14,091 bases of DNA from JAICUY01 sp038250515 (lineage in GTDB: Bacteria; Chloroflexota; Limnocylindria; QHBO01): assembly GCA_038250515.1 (NCBI GenBank), contig JBBSCG010000049.1:1-14091 (forward strand). Reading direction: 5' to 3'. A program made the translations under genes and the position numbers. Below are positions 1-6,744 of this stretch, in pieces (positions within the stretch are counted from its first letter, which is position 1; every line of letters starts with the position of its first letter). The notes beneath the pieces are model-generated. The model did not search any database. It was not told where the DNA came from and saw nothing but the letters and a program-made list of their open reading frames with translations.

Positions 1-1125
1 AGCACCGGCCGCGCCGACGATCTGCCGTGGGTCACGGTCGTCGTTCCCGCGCACGACGAGGCGATCGTGATCGAGCGCCTTGTCGACGATCTGTGCGCAC
101 AGGCGTATCACGTCGGCGGGGAGCCGCGTTTCGACGTCCTGGTGGTCGACGACGGATCGAGCGACGGCACCGGCGATCGCGTTCGGGCCATGGCCAGCGA
201 ATCACTGGTGCGCGTCGTGCGTCGCGAGAATCGCGGGCAGCGCACCAAGGGCGCCGTGCTGGCCTTCGCCCAACCCTTCACGCGGGGAGAGGTGATCGGC
301 GTACTGGACGCCGATAGCCGGTTGGCACGCGACTTCCTGGAGCTCAGCATGCGCGCCTGGCGACGTGACCCGGCGGCGGCGGGTTTGCAGGTGCAGCGGC
401 GGGAGTACAACCGCCGCTTCAGTTGGCTGACGGCGGCCCAGGCCGAGGAACAGCTGATGGATCTCGCCAGCCAGTGCGGCCGCTGGGCGACCGACGGTAC
501 CGCCGAGCTGCGCGGCAACGGCATGTTCGTGCAACGCGCGTCGCTCGAGCGGGTCGGCGGCTGGAGCGCGACGACCCTCACCGAGGACCTGGAGCTGTCG
601 ACCCGCCTGGTACGCGCTGGTGAGCACATTGCGCTCGCCCCCGAGGCGCCGCTCGGCGAGGAGGCGGTCGAGACGCTCGGCAGCCTGTGGCGCCAACGGC
701 TGCGATGGGCCGAGGGAAGCCTCCGACGCCTGATGGAGCACGGGCCGGCCCTCATCAGCAGCGATCTGCCCGCCGCACGCAAGCTCGACTTCCTGGCTTT
801 TGTCGGGGAGTTCGTCATCCCGCCCCTCTTCGCGGCGACCGTCGTGGCGGGGCTCATCACTGTGGCGCTGCCAGAGCCGGCGGATTGGACCGTGCCGGTG
901 TCACTCTTCGTCGGTTATGGCATCGGCACCTTCCTGCTGGCGCTCGCCGGGTTGGCCGCCGACGGCGCGCGCGGCCTGACCCTGCTCGGCCGTGCCACGC
1001 GCGGGTCACTCTTTCTTTCTCATTGGCTGCTCGTCGTCCCGGTGGCGCTGCTGCTGATCGCCTTTGGCCCTCGCACCACGACCTTCGTCAAGACATCACG
1101 GGCCGCCGTCCGCATGGACCGATGA
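1..1125 (+). CDS. Family 2 processive-type glycosyltransferase, C-terminal TM region (5' partial)
   Basis: The frame is open from base 1 and begins just before the strand motif VTVVVPAHDEA, so the true start lies upstream of the window; 374 residues are visible. GT2 landmarks occur in order: nucleotide-sugar motif VVDDGSSDGT near residue 48-57, DAD (metal binding) at 103-105, TED (catalytic base region) at 194-196 and QRLRW at 232-236, the QxxRW signature of processive enzymes. About three hydrophobic segments follow, roughly 257-285, 295-320 and 335-360. By family knowledge this is an inner-membrane enzyme that transfers sugar from a nucleotide donor to a polysaccharide or lipid; the substrate cannot be read from the sequence. 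Its stop overlaps the next gene's start in ATGA, so the two are probably cotranscribed. Confidence 0.88.
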   Translation, partial: STGRADDLPWVTVVVPAHDEAIVIERLVDDLCAQAYHVGGEPRFDVLVVDDGSSDGTGDRVRAMASESLVRVVRRENRGQRTKGAVLAFAQPFTRGEVIGVLDADSRLARDFLELSMRAWRRDPAAAGLQVQRREYNRRFSWLTAAQAEEQLMDLASQCGRWATDGTAELRGNGMFVQRASLERVGGWSATTLTEDLELSTRLVRAGEHIALAPEAPLGEEAVETLGSLWRQRLRWAEGSLRRLMEHGPALISSDLPAARKLDFLAFVGEFVIPPLFAATVVAGLITVALPEPADWTVPVSLFVGYGIGTFLLALAGLAADGARGLTLLGRATRGSLFLSHWLLVVPVALLLIAFGPRTTTFVKTSRAAVRMDR

Positions 1126-2744
1126 CGCCGAGCGCCGGCCAGGTGATCCTCGGCCAGGTCGTTGTCGCGGCTCGACCCGATGGCCTTGAGAGGGCTGAGG
1201 CGATCGGCATCGCCGATGGCCGCGTGGTAAGCGTCGGCTCAAGGCACGACGTGCTCGACGCGGCCGCACCGGGCGCGACGGTGCTCGATGTTCGCGACTC
1301 GGCCGTGATACCCGGACTTCACGACTTTCATCTGCATCTCGTCGGCATGGCGCGCGCACGGCGTTCCGTGGCGCTGGCCGATGTGACGTCCTACGCCGAG
1401 CTGGTTGATCGGGTGCGCGGCGCGGCGCGGCCGCTTCCGCGTGGCGCCTGGCTCTACGGCCGTGGCTGGTCGGAAACCCATCTCGATCAGGCTGCGCTGC
1501 ACCTGCTCGAGGCCGCCGTTGACGGGCGACCCGCGGCGCTGACCAGCCATGACGGGCACTCGGTGTGGGCATCGGCCGCGGCCCGGCGTCTGGCGGGGTT
1601 ATCGACCGCCACCCCCGATCCGGACGGGGGTCGTTTCGAGCGCGACACGCACGGCGAGCCCAATGGTGTGCTCCGCGAGCGAGCGATGGCGGCGGTGGTG
1701 GATGCGATCACCGAGCGGCTGTCGGGTGCCGCGTTGGCGGCTGCGCTCGACGAGCAGCTCGCCGAGATGGCCGCCTTCGGCCTGACCGGCGCGACCGATG
1801 CCGGCGACTACACCGCCGCGAATGGCATCGGCGAATACGCTCAGATGGGCGACTCGTTCTCGAATTTGGCATCGGTCGGCCTTGGCGGTCGCCTGCGCCT
1901 GACGATCGACATGCCGAGCGACGCCATGGCCCTCGCCGCCGCTCGCGGTCTGCGCACCGGCGACGCGCTGGACGCCACGCGCCGCGTCGGCTGGGCCAAG
2001 GTCTACTCTGACGGCGCGCTCGGCTCCCGGACGGCCGCGCTTTTCGAGCCGTACAGCTGTGGCGATGACCAGGACCGCGGCATCCTGCGCGTTGCCGCCG
2101 ACGAGCTCGATGCGCTCCTGCGCGATGGGCGCGCCGCCGGCATCGGCCTGGCAATTCACGCCATCGGCGATCGCGCCGTCGCCGAGGTGCTGGCCGCGTA
2201 TGGCCGCGCGCCGTCACGCCCGGAGGGGGTGCCGCCCGACCGGCTGGAGCATGCCCAGCTCGTGCGGCCGCGGGATCGCCCGCGCTTTGCCGCGCTGGAC
2301 GTCACCGCCAGCATGCAGCCGCTGCACTGTCCGTCGGATCGGGACGCGGTGGAGGAGTGCTGGGCACCACGCCAGGGGCAGGCCTACGCCTGGCGGTCGT
2401 TGCTGGACGCGGGCGCGCGGCTGGCGTTCGGTTCGGATGCGCCGATCGAGCCCGTCGATCCCTGGCTCGGCATGTTCGCGGCGGTGCATCGACGTTACCC
2501 CGCTGACGCCAGCGACTGGCGGCCGGAGGAGTCGATCAACGTGCCTGCGGCGCTGTGGGCCTATACCCTCGGCCCCGCGCTCGGCATGGGCCGCGCTGAC
2601 GAAGGGCATTTGCGACCGGGCGCCGTCGCCGATCTCGCGGTGCTGGATGCCGACGTGGCTACGCTGTTGGCGGGGGATGAGCGGCTCGCCGCCATTCGCT
2701 CGCGCCTGACGCTGCTGGGCGGCCACGAGACGCATCGGTCCTGA
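1122..2744 (+). CDS. YtcJ-like metal-dependent amidohydrolase
   Basis: 540 residues, the usual size for the YtcJ/amidohydrolase_3 group. The N-terminal beta-sandwich part leads to the metal motif in VIPGLHDFHLHL (H70, H72). Further landmarks are KVYSDGALGSRTAAL, the metal histidine region LAIHAIGDRAV, RLEHAQLV, the late aspartate in FGSDAPIEPVDPW and the C-terminal PGAVADLAVLD. Known members hydrolyse amide or cyclic-amide bonds, or act on exoenzyme substrates that are poorly defined; no substrate is claimed here. The start is ATG at 1122, overlapping the glycosyltransferase stop (ATGA), with no clear Shine-Dalgarno of its own, which fits translational coupling. A longer upstream open frame exists but runs antisense-like through the glycosyltransferase and is not credible. 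The protein has no signal peptide and should be cytoplasmic. Confidence 0.88.
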   Translation: MTPSAGQVILGQVVVAARPDGLERAEAIGIADGRVVSVGSRHDVLDAAAPGATVLDVRDSAVIPGLHDFHLHLVGMARARRSVALADVTSYAELVDRVRGAARPLPRGAWLYGRGWSETHLDQAALHLLEAAVDGRPAALTSHDGHSVWASAAARRLAGLSTATPDPDGGRFERDTHGEPNGVLRERAMAAVVDAITERLSGAALAAALDEQLAEMAAFGLTGATDAGDYTAANGIGEYAQMGDSFSNLASVGLGGRLRLTIDMPSDAMALAAARGLRTGDALDATRRVGWAKVYSDGALGSRTAALFEPYSCGDDQDRGILRVAADELDALLRDGRAAGIGLAIHAIGDRAVAEVLAAYGRAPSRPEGVPPDRLEHAQLVRPRDRPRFAALDVTASMQPLHCPSDRDAVEECWAPRQGQAYAWRSLLDAGARLAFGSDAPIEPVDPWLGMFAAVHRRYPADASDWRPEESINVPAALWAYTLGPALGMGRADEGHLRPGAVADLAVLDADVATLLAGDERLAAIRSRLTLLGGHETHRS

Positions 2745-2874
2745 AGGGGTTGCACGGGCGCACCGGGGGTACCCAACCGGCCGGGCGTGGGGCAGCGAGC
2801 GAAATCGGCATAGTTATGTGCTCATCGCGCGAGACCGCCGACCCGCTGTGACGGCTCAGAAGGCTGGTTCGCGC

Positions 2875-3087
2875 TCACCCGAGTGTCCCAGGACACTTTC
2901 GCGGTCTCCATTTCGGGCCGTCTGGCCAACGACAGGAGGCATCCAGCAGGCTGATGGCCAGCGCCGGAACGGCCAGCCCGAGCAGGAGGGCGCCGCTCGC
3001 GCCGACGGTCCCGATCAACAGCGGCGCCCCGGCGCAGCAGGCGATGGCAGCCGCCGCCAGCACGGACGTGCCGGTCTGGTCCTTCAT
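2875..3087 (-). CDS. MerF-like small two-helix membrane protein, possible mercury transporter
   Basis: 70 residues starting at ATG 3087, overlapping the stop of the ArsR gene (ATGA), so translation is coupled. Two hydrophobic stretches (about 8-29 and 30-48) carry a vicinal cysteine pair at 17-18 in IACCAGAPLLIG, followed by VPALAISLL. This resembles MerF and the first helix of MerT, where the CC pair passes Hg(II) across the inner membrane. Further cysteines are at 52 and 65. The tail after residue 48 is hydrophilic and unlike the helix before it. The +1 frame over the same bases is also open and gives a charged tail, so a C-terminal frameshift is possible. The mercury role rests on the CC motif and its operon with a MerA-like protein and a metal-sensing ArsR. 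An annotation pipeline might call it only a hypothetical membrane protein. Confidence 0.62.
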   Translation of the reverse strand: MKDQTGTSVLAAAAIACCAGAPLLIGTVGASGALLLGLAVPALAISLLDASCRWPDGPKWRPRKCPGTLG

Positions 3088-3470
3088 CCGGCCTCTCCCG
3101 GGGCTGGTGACGCTTCGGTCGCCAGGACGAGGCACGAGGTCAGCCGGTCCGCGTTGTCACGCACGATCCCTTCGGCCAGCGCCAGGATCTGCTGCACCCC
3201 GGGATCGACCAGCTGATAGCGGTTGAAGCGACCCTCGACCGACGCCGCGACGTAGCCGCACCAGCGCAGACAGGCAAGGTGGCTGCTGACACGGCCCTGC
3301 GCGAGTCCCAAGTCCGCCTGCAGCTCGGTAACGGTCCGCGGGCGCTCCGCCAGCAGCTCGAGGATGCGGACGCGGGTCGGATCGGCCAATCCCTGGAAGA
3401 AGGTGGCGAGCACCTCCTCGCGGTCGAGTTCTGTCGTCCGGGTCGCCGCGGCGGGCAGGTTGCTGGTCAT
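3084..3470 (-). CDS. ArsR-family metal-sensing repressor, CmtR-like
   Basis: 128 residues with an ArsR/SmtB winged helix: LADPTRVRILELL (about 28-40), recognition helix in QADLGLAQGRVSSHLACLRW (about 51-70) and wing VEGRFNRYQL. Three cysteines stand out: C67 and C71 in ACLRWCG, and C113 in TSCLVL. Mycobacterial CmtR senses Cd/Pb through Cys57, Cys61 and Cys102, and the spacing here (4, then 42) is almost the same (4, then 41). This suggests soft-metal sensing (Cd, Pb or Hg) by an alpha4-type site. The start is ATG 3470 with GGAG just upstream, 9 bases after the zinc-ribbon stop. As third gene of the operon it probably represses its own promoter. That the ligand is mercury is inferred from the neighbours. 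Confidence 0.85.
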   Translation of the reverse strand: MTSNLPAAATRTTELDREEVLATFFQGLADPTRVRILELLAERPRTVTELQADLGLAQGRVSSHLACLRWCGYVAASVEGRFNRYQLVDPGVQQILALAEGIVRDNADRLTSCLVLATEASPAPGEAG

Positions 3471-3479
3471 GGGCTTCTC

Positions 3480-3659
3480 CTACGCTGCTTCAACGGGAGT
3501 CCCGCAGTTCGGGCACTCCACCGTCTGCTCCTGCGCCAACGCCTCTTGCCGCTCGTCGTCGGTTTGGGACTCTTCTTTCTCCGCGTCCTGCTCGTCGAGG
3601 CGCTCGCGCACCTCGAAATCGGCTCCGCAGGCCGGACAGGTGAATGGCTTGAAGCTCAT
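3480..3659 (-). CDS. Small double-CxxC zinc-ribbon protein
   Basis: A 59-residue frame with a strong AAAGGAG ribosome site 8 bases before ATG 3659. It has two CPxC knuckles: FTCPACGADFE (C8, C11) and VECPNCGTPVE (C49, C52). They are separated by a very acidic, Glu/Gln-rich helix-like linker (about residues 18-46). Four cysteines in this layout normally bind one Zn(II), and could bind other thiophilic metals. It lies 18 bases after the MerA-like stop and 9 before the ArsR start, clearly inside the operon. Its first knuckle resembles the C-terminal tail of the MerA-like protein (shared pattern FxCPACxxxFExxExL). Function is unknown; a metal-handling or chaperone role is inferred only. No standard mer gene matches it. 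Confidence 0.75.
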   Translation of the reverse strand: MSFKPFTCPACGADFEVRERLDEQDAEKEESQTDDERQEALAQEQTVECPNCGTPVEAA

Positions 3660-3677
3660 CGAGTGACTCCTTTCGCT

Positions 3678-5287
3678 TCACGCGTCGGTCCGGCCATCGG
3701 TGGTCGATGCCAGCGCCTCGGCGGTCTCAAATTCCCCGGCGCAGGCCGGGCAGGCGAAGCTCGCCGCCGGGGCGGATCCGCTTGGCGTCAGCTCAGCCAG
3801 CTCGAGGCGCGCCGCGCTAGGCGCTTCGGCCACGCCGCCGAAAGGCGTCGGGTCGCCGGTCTCCTGCTCGGCAACCGGCGCGGTCGCCAGCGATCCGCTT
3901 GCCAGGGCAGGCGCCAGGCGCCGCAGCAGCCCGCGCGCGGTCCCTTCCACGCCCTCGGCGAGGGTGGGGAAGATGCCCACCGCGGTGGCCAACTCGTCGA
4001 GTGTTCCGCGGTGATGCAAGACGACCGTTGGGGTGTACACCAGATTCGCTGCATCGGGTCCGATGATGTGGGCGCCGAGCAGACGCCGACTACCCCGCTC
4101 GACGACGTACTTGATCAGCCCGGTCGTTTCGCCGATCAGCTCGGCCTTCTCGATCTGGTCGAAGGTGACGAGACCGACCGCCACGTCGTACTCCTGCGCT
4201 CGCGCCTGGGCTTCGGTCAGGCCGACCGCCGCGACCTCCGGATCGGTGAACACCGCATGCCCCAGGGCCAGGCGGTCGATCCGCACCTGCTCGCCATCGA
4301 ACGCATTGGCGTAGGCAATCTTGGCTTCCTCCTGGCAGACCCGCGTGAACGGCTGCTCGCCGTTGACGTCGCCGATCGCCCAGATGCCAGCCACGTTGGT
4401 CGCCATCCGTGCATCGACTGGCACGGTGCCGTCGTGGCGGGTGGTGACGCCGGTCAGGCCCAGGTCGAGCATGTCGGTGTTCGGCGTGCGCCCGATGGCC
4501 ACCAACAGGTGCGAGCCCTCGATGCGGCGCTCGGCTCCGTCCTGATCGCGGACCGTGACGCGGATGGCGTCCCCGCTGCTCGTCACGCCCACCGCCCGGG
4601 TGCCAAGCAGCAGGTCGATCCCTTCCGCTCGCATAGCCCGCCCGAGAAGGACGCTGCATCGGGCTCCTCACCTGGTAGCAGGTTGTCGCGGCTGTGGACG
4701 ATGGTCACCGCGGATCCGAAGCGGCGGTAGGCCTGCGCCAGCTCGGAGCCGATGTAGCCGCCGCCCAGCACGATGAGGTGCTCCGGCGCGGCGGTAAGGT
4801 CCATCACGTTTTCGTTGGTCAGGTACGGCACATCGGCCAGTCCCTCGATGTCCGGCACCTTGGGCCGCATGCCGGTGGCGACGAACACCTGATCGGCGGC
4901 GAGGACGCGATCGCCGCTGGCCACCTGCTTGGGGCCGACGAACCGCGCCTCGCCATCGATCAGGGTCAGCCCCGCGGCGGCGCGGGCGCCGTCGAGGCCC
5001 TCGGCGCGGTGGTCGGCGGTGAGCTCGTTCTTCTCGGCCACGATCGCCTCGAGATCAACGTGTGGTGGCCCGGCGGAGACGCCGAAGCGGTGGCCGGTGC
5101 GCACCGTGTGCGCCACCCTGGCGCGGTGGATCAGGAACTTGGACGGCACGCAGCCCACGTTCACGCAGGTGCTCCCGTACGGCTCGCGGTAGAGCATCGC
5201 GACACGCATCCCGGCGCTCACCGCGTTGCTGGCCACGATCGCCCCGGCCTCACCAGCGCCGATCACCACGGCATCGAACTGTTCCAT
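3678..5287 (-). pseudogene. merA: Mercuric reductase-like FAD/NAD(P)-disulfide oxidoreductase, split by a frameshift
   Basis: Read as one gene it gives about 536 residues. The N-terminal FAD-binding part has VVIGAGEAG and the redox-active pair in GSTCVNVGCVPSK (C41, C46), very close to MerA. VATGMRPK, the NAD(P)-binding VLGGGYIGSELA, VAIGRTPNTD, IWAIGDVNG and the dimerisation region with VFTDPEVAAVG follow. MerA reduces Hg(II) to Hg(0) with NADPH. Frame 1 (ATG 5287) runs off near 4645. Frame 2 takes over just upstream of 4634, and one added base in TTCTCGGG restores a continuous FLGRAMRAEGI reading. Oddities: there is no N-terminal NmerA domain, the usual C-terminal vicinal cysteines are absent, and a long tail ends in a FACPACAGEF knuckle. 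The His of lipoamide dehydrogenases is Phe here (IFPTLAEG), which favours MerA over Lpd. The shift may be real or a sequencing error. Confidence 0.72.
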
Positions 5288-5303
5288 ACCCGCCCTTCGC
5301 TAT

Positions 5304-5330
5304 ACATACGGCATCGAGTATGTTAGCAAG
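5304..5330 (-). promoter_or_regulatory. Candidate promoter and ArsR operator of the mer-like operon
   Basis: An AT-rich island in GC-rich DNA lies 17-43 bases before the MerA-like ATG. It holds an inverted repeat ACATAC-N8-GTATGT (5304-5323). On the minus strand a TTGCTA hexamer (5330-5325) could be a -35 box, with TATGTA or TGTATA at 15-17 spacing as -10, so the inverted repeat would sit across the spacer. That is where ArsR/CmtR repressors typically bind. GGGCGGG before the ATG is a weak ribosome site. Confidence 0.5.
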
Positions 5331-5451
5331 TATGGGTCCGGATGTGCGCGTTATGCGGCCTGTTCCTCCTCATGAAGGACCTCAAGGCGACGATCGGCAC
5401 CGATTAGGTGTGATTCCCAGATAGGTCTCAACGAATGATGTCGCCGCCTGG

Positions 5452-5748
5452 CTACCGTTTGCGGAGCCAGCGTTGCAGGTCGCCGCGATGCACGATGCCG
5501 AGCACGAGAATCACCTGGTCGTCATTGATGACGTCGCACATCACTCGGTAGTCACCGACTCGAAGTCGGTGGAACGCGTCGCTCACGCCATGGATCGTCT
5601 TGACCGCCTTGCCACCGATGCGACCTTTCCCGGCGGCGTTGCTCGCCAGCTTCTCGATCGCCTGTCGGGCTCGCTGCCGGACCTCGGCCGGCAGCTTCTT
5701 GAAGGCCCGAGCTGCCGATGGTGCCAGCTCGATGCGATACGCGGTCAG
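5452..5748 (-). CDS. RelE/ParE-family toxin with no canonical start codon
   Basis: 98 residues beginning (L/M)TAYRIELAPSAARAFKKLP and continuing VRQRARQAIEKL, HRLRVGDYRVM, DDQVILVLGIVHRGDLQRWL. This is a full-length RelE fold: two N-terminal helices, then the sheet with the RLRVGDYRV core. RelE toxins cleave mRNA on the ribosome; the positively charged residues near R61-R68 and the C-terminal HRGDLQRW are consistent with this. The only plausible initiation codon is CTG at 5748-5746, overlapping the antitoxin TGA as CTGA, where ATGA is usual. No ATG, GTG or TTG lies in frame between the antitoxin end and the conserved TAYRIEL. Translation may depend on coupling to the antitoxin, or the toxin may be silenced. 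Confidence 0.82.
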   Translation of the reverse strand: MTAYRIELAPSAARAFKKLPAEVRQRARQAIEKLASNAAGKGRIGGKAVKTIHGVSDAFHRLRVGDYRVMCDVINDDQVILVLGIVHRGDLQRWLRKR

Positions 5749-5981
5749 ACCAGCTCCGTCAGGTTCGTCGTCCGCCCCTGGGCGTACGCGGCGCGGGCCT
5801 CGCGGCGCATGCGCAGGTACTCGTCCGCATTGGCGAGGACAAGATCCTCAGCCTCCTCGACTGGGAGCAGCACCGCGGCGGGTCGGCCGCGCTTGGTGAC
5901 GACGTAGGAGGCGCCACCCTCGACCTGCTCGATCACCGCCGAGGCGGTCGCCTTCAGTTCCTTCACCCCGATCTCTGCCAC
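5745..5981 (-). CDS. Phd/YefM-family antitoxin
   Basis: 78 residues from GTG 5981: (M)AEIGVKELKATASAVIEQV, then GASYVVTKRGRPAAVLLPVEEAEDL, the classic Phd/YefM N-terminal DNA-binding fold. The C-terminal helix (about 45-78) should wrap the toxin. I prefer GTG 5981 to the in-frame GTG 5990 because AGGTGG sits 6 bases before it and homologues start at this residue; the longer form adds three residues. The stop overlaps the toxin frame by four bases. Phd/YefM proteins neutralise the RelE partner and, with it, repress their own promoter, for which a palindrome lies just upstream. Confidence 0.85.
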   Translation of the reverse strand: MAEIGVKELKATASAVIEQVEGGASYVVTKRGRPAAVLLPVEEAEDLVLANADEYLRMRREARAAYAQGRTTNLTELV

Positions 5982-5987
5982 GTCTGC

Positions 5988-6014
5988 CACCTGTGACTAC
6001 ATAGGTGATCACCT
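5988..6014 (-). promoter_or_regulatory. Candidate autoregulatory operator of the toxin-antitoxin operon
   Basis: A perfect 12-bp palindrome AGGTGATCACCT at 6003-6014 lies about 22 bases before the antitoxin start. A third half-site CACCT at 5988-5992 overlaps the alternative start codon. Repeated inverted half-sites like these are typical for Phd/YefM-RelE conditional cooperativity. Confidence 0.5.
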
Positions 6015-6120
6015 TAGCGGTCTGAGGCTGACCTGGCAAGCAGGGCGGCGCCTGAGGGGCGTCCGCGGCGACCAGATCCGCTATAGGTGCGTCCTGTCCC
6101 GTCGACGAGTCGATGCAAGG

Positions 6121-6240
6121 ATGTGCCCTAATGGAGCGCTGTGGTCGGCGATCCGTGCTCGCGGGTCCGTCTCTGGTACGATCGGCGCGATGGGCTCGAT
6201 GAGCACATTGCCGAAAGGCATATGCTCTATCCGCGCACCA
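6121..6240. repeat. Imperfect direct repeat R1 upstream of tRNA-Val
   Basis: First copy of a unit of about 118 bp. Shared blocks with the copy at 6329-6445 are GAGCGCTGTGGTC, CGTGCTC, GTCCG, TACGATC, GGCTCGATGAGCAC and AGGCAT(A/G)TGCTC. The 6015-6454 gap around it holds no credible gene; short open frames there do not resemble proteins. Confidence 0.65.
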
Positions 6241-6328
6241 TACCCACAACCCGCAGGGTAGGTACCGATCATCGCCTTCATCGACGCGAGCGTCGGGTCG
6301 AGGGTGCCGACCGAAAACTCGTACAGTT

Positions 6329-6445
6329 ATGTGCTCAGCGAGCGCTGTGGTCAGAGATTCGTGCTCAGAAGTCCGATTCTGCTACGATCTCGTTCCAGGC
6401 TCGATGAGCACCTTGGCGAATAGGCATGTGCTCAATCTGAGCACG
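6329..6445. repeat. Imperfect direct repeat R2, ending 10 bases before tRNA-Val
   Basis: Second copy of the R1 unit, starting about 208 bases after the first. It begins in CAGTTATGTGCTCAGCGAGC and ends in the inverted repeat GTGCTCA-ATC-TGAGCAC (6428-6444), which abuts the tRNA gene. Several of its short words recur near the tRNA fragments further right. Confidence 0.65.
6428..6444. other. Perfect 7-bp inverted repeat before tRNA-Val
   Basis: GTGCTCA-ATC-TGAGCAC; the next ten bases lead to the tRNA 5' end. Its core GCTCAATCTGA recurs just after the tRNA (6546-6556) and after the third tRNA fragment (about 13055-13065), so the site could be a recombinase arm site rather than a promoter element. 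Confidence 0.5.
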
Positions 6446-6454
6446 AAAATGCGC

Positions 6455-6531
6455 GGGCGGCTAGCTCAGCTGGTTAGAGCACTTGCTTGACATGCAAGAG
6501 GTCACTGGTTCGAGTCCAGTGTCGCCCACCA
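6455..6531 (+). tRNA. tRNA-Val (anticodon GAC), CCA encoded
   Basis: Complete cloverleaf. The acceptor GGGCGGC pairs with GTCGCCC (one G-T pair). The D arm has GCTC/GAGC. The anticodon stem CTTGC/GCAAG encloses TTGACAT with anticodon GAC. The T arm has ACTGG-TTCGAGT-CCAGT, followed by discriminator A and an encoded CCA. It reads valine GUC/GUU. It is the only complete copy in the window, and its 3' 48 bases plus one are repeated twice downstream. Confidence 0.95.
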
Positions 6532-6545
6532 ACCACCAGTTTCAT

Positions 6546-6567
6546 GCTCAATCTGACCGCATAACTG
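6546..6567. repeat. Post-tRNA conserved block (copy 1)
   Basis: The block GCTCAATCTGACCGCATAAC plus TG, beginning 15 bases after the tRNA CCA. The same block follows the third tRNA fragment (13055-13076) at almost the same distance. Its right half (GACCGCATAACTG) also lies in both right-end arms, near 8513 and 12931. Confidence 0.75.
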
Positions 6568-6744
6568 TGAGGTAGATGTCGGTGCCGTCGCCCGCCACGC
6601 GGACGTACACAGGGCACTCAGGCCCCTCGTAAGCGTATAGTCCGCTGACAGGATGCGAGCGGTGGGCGGCAGAGGTATGTCGACGATGTGTGAGCACTGG
6701 ATGACCGTCGATGTTTCGGGCTCGTCCGATCATTGGGTGAGGTG

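Noticed and set aside
3279..4730. 483-codon plus-strand frame
   Set aside because: Shadow of the MerA-like/zinc-ribbon/ArsR operon on the other strand; no domain resemblance, and the minus-strand proteins are recognisable.
3678..5287. Dihydrolipoamide dehydrogenase
   Set aside because: The C-terminal catalytic His-Glu pair (HPTxxE) is IFPTLAEG here, and the CVNVGCVPSK motif and operon partners fit the MerA family better.
6081..6407. Small frames on both strands in the R1/R2 region
   Set aside because: They cross repeat boundaries, lack ribosome sites and have no protein-like pattern.
6548..6733. 61-codon minus-strand frame ending in the post-tRNA block
   Set aside because: No recognisable domain or ribosome site; its end lies in the repeat. 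A degraded coding remnant cannot be excluded.
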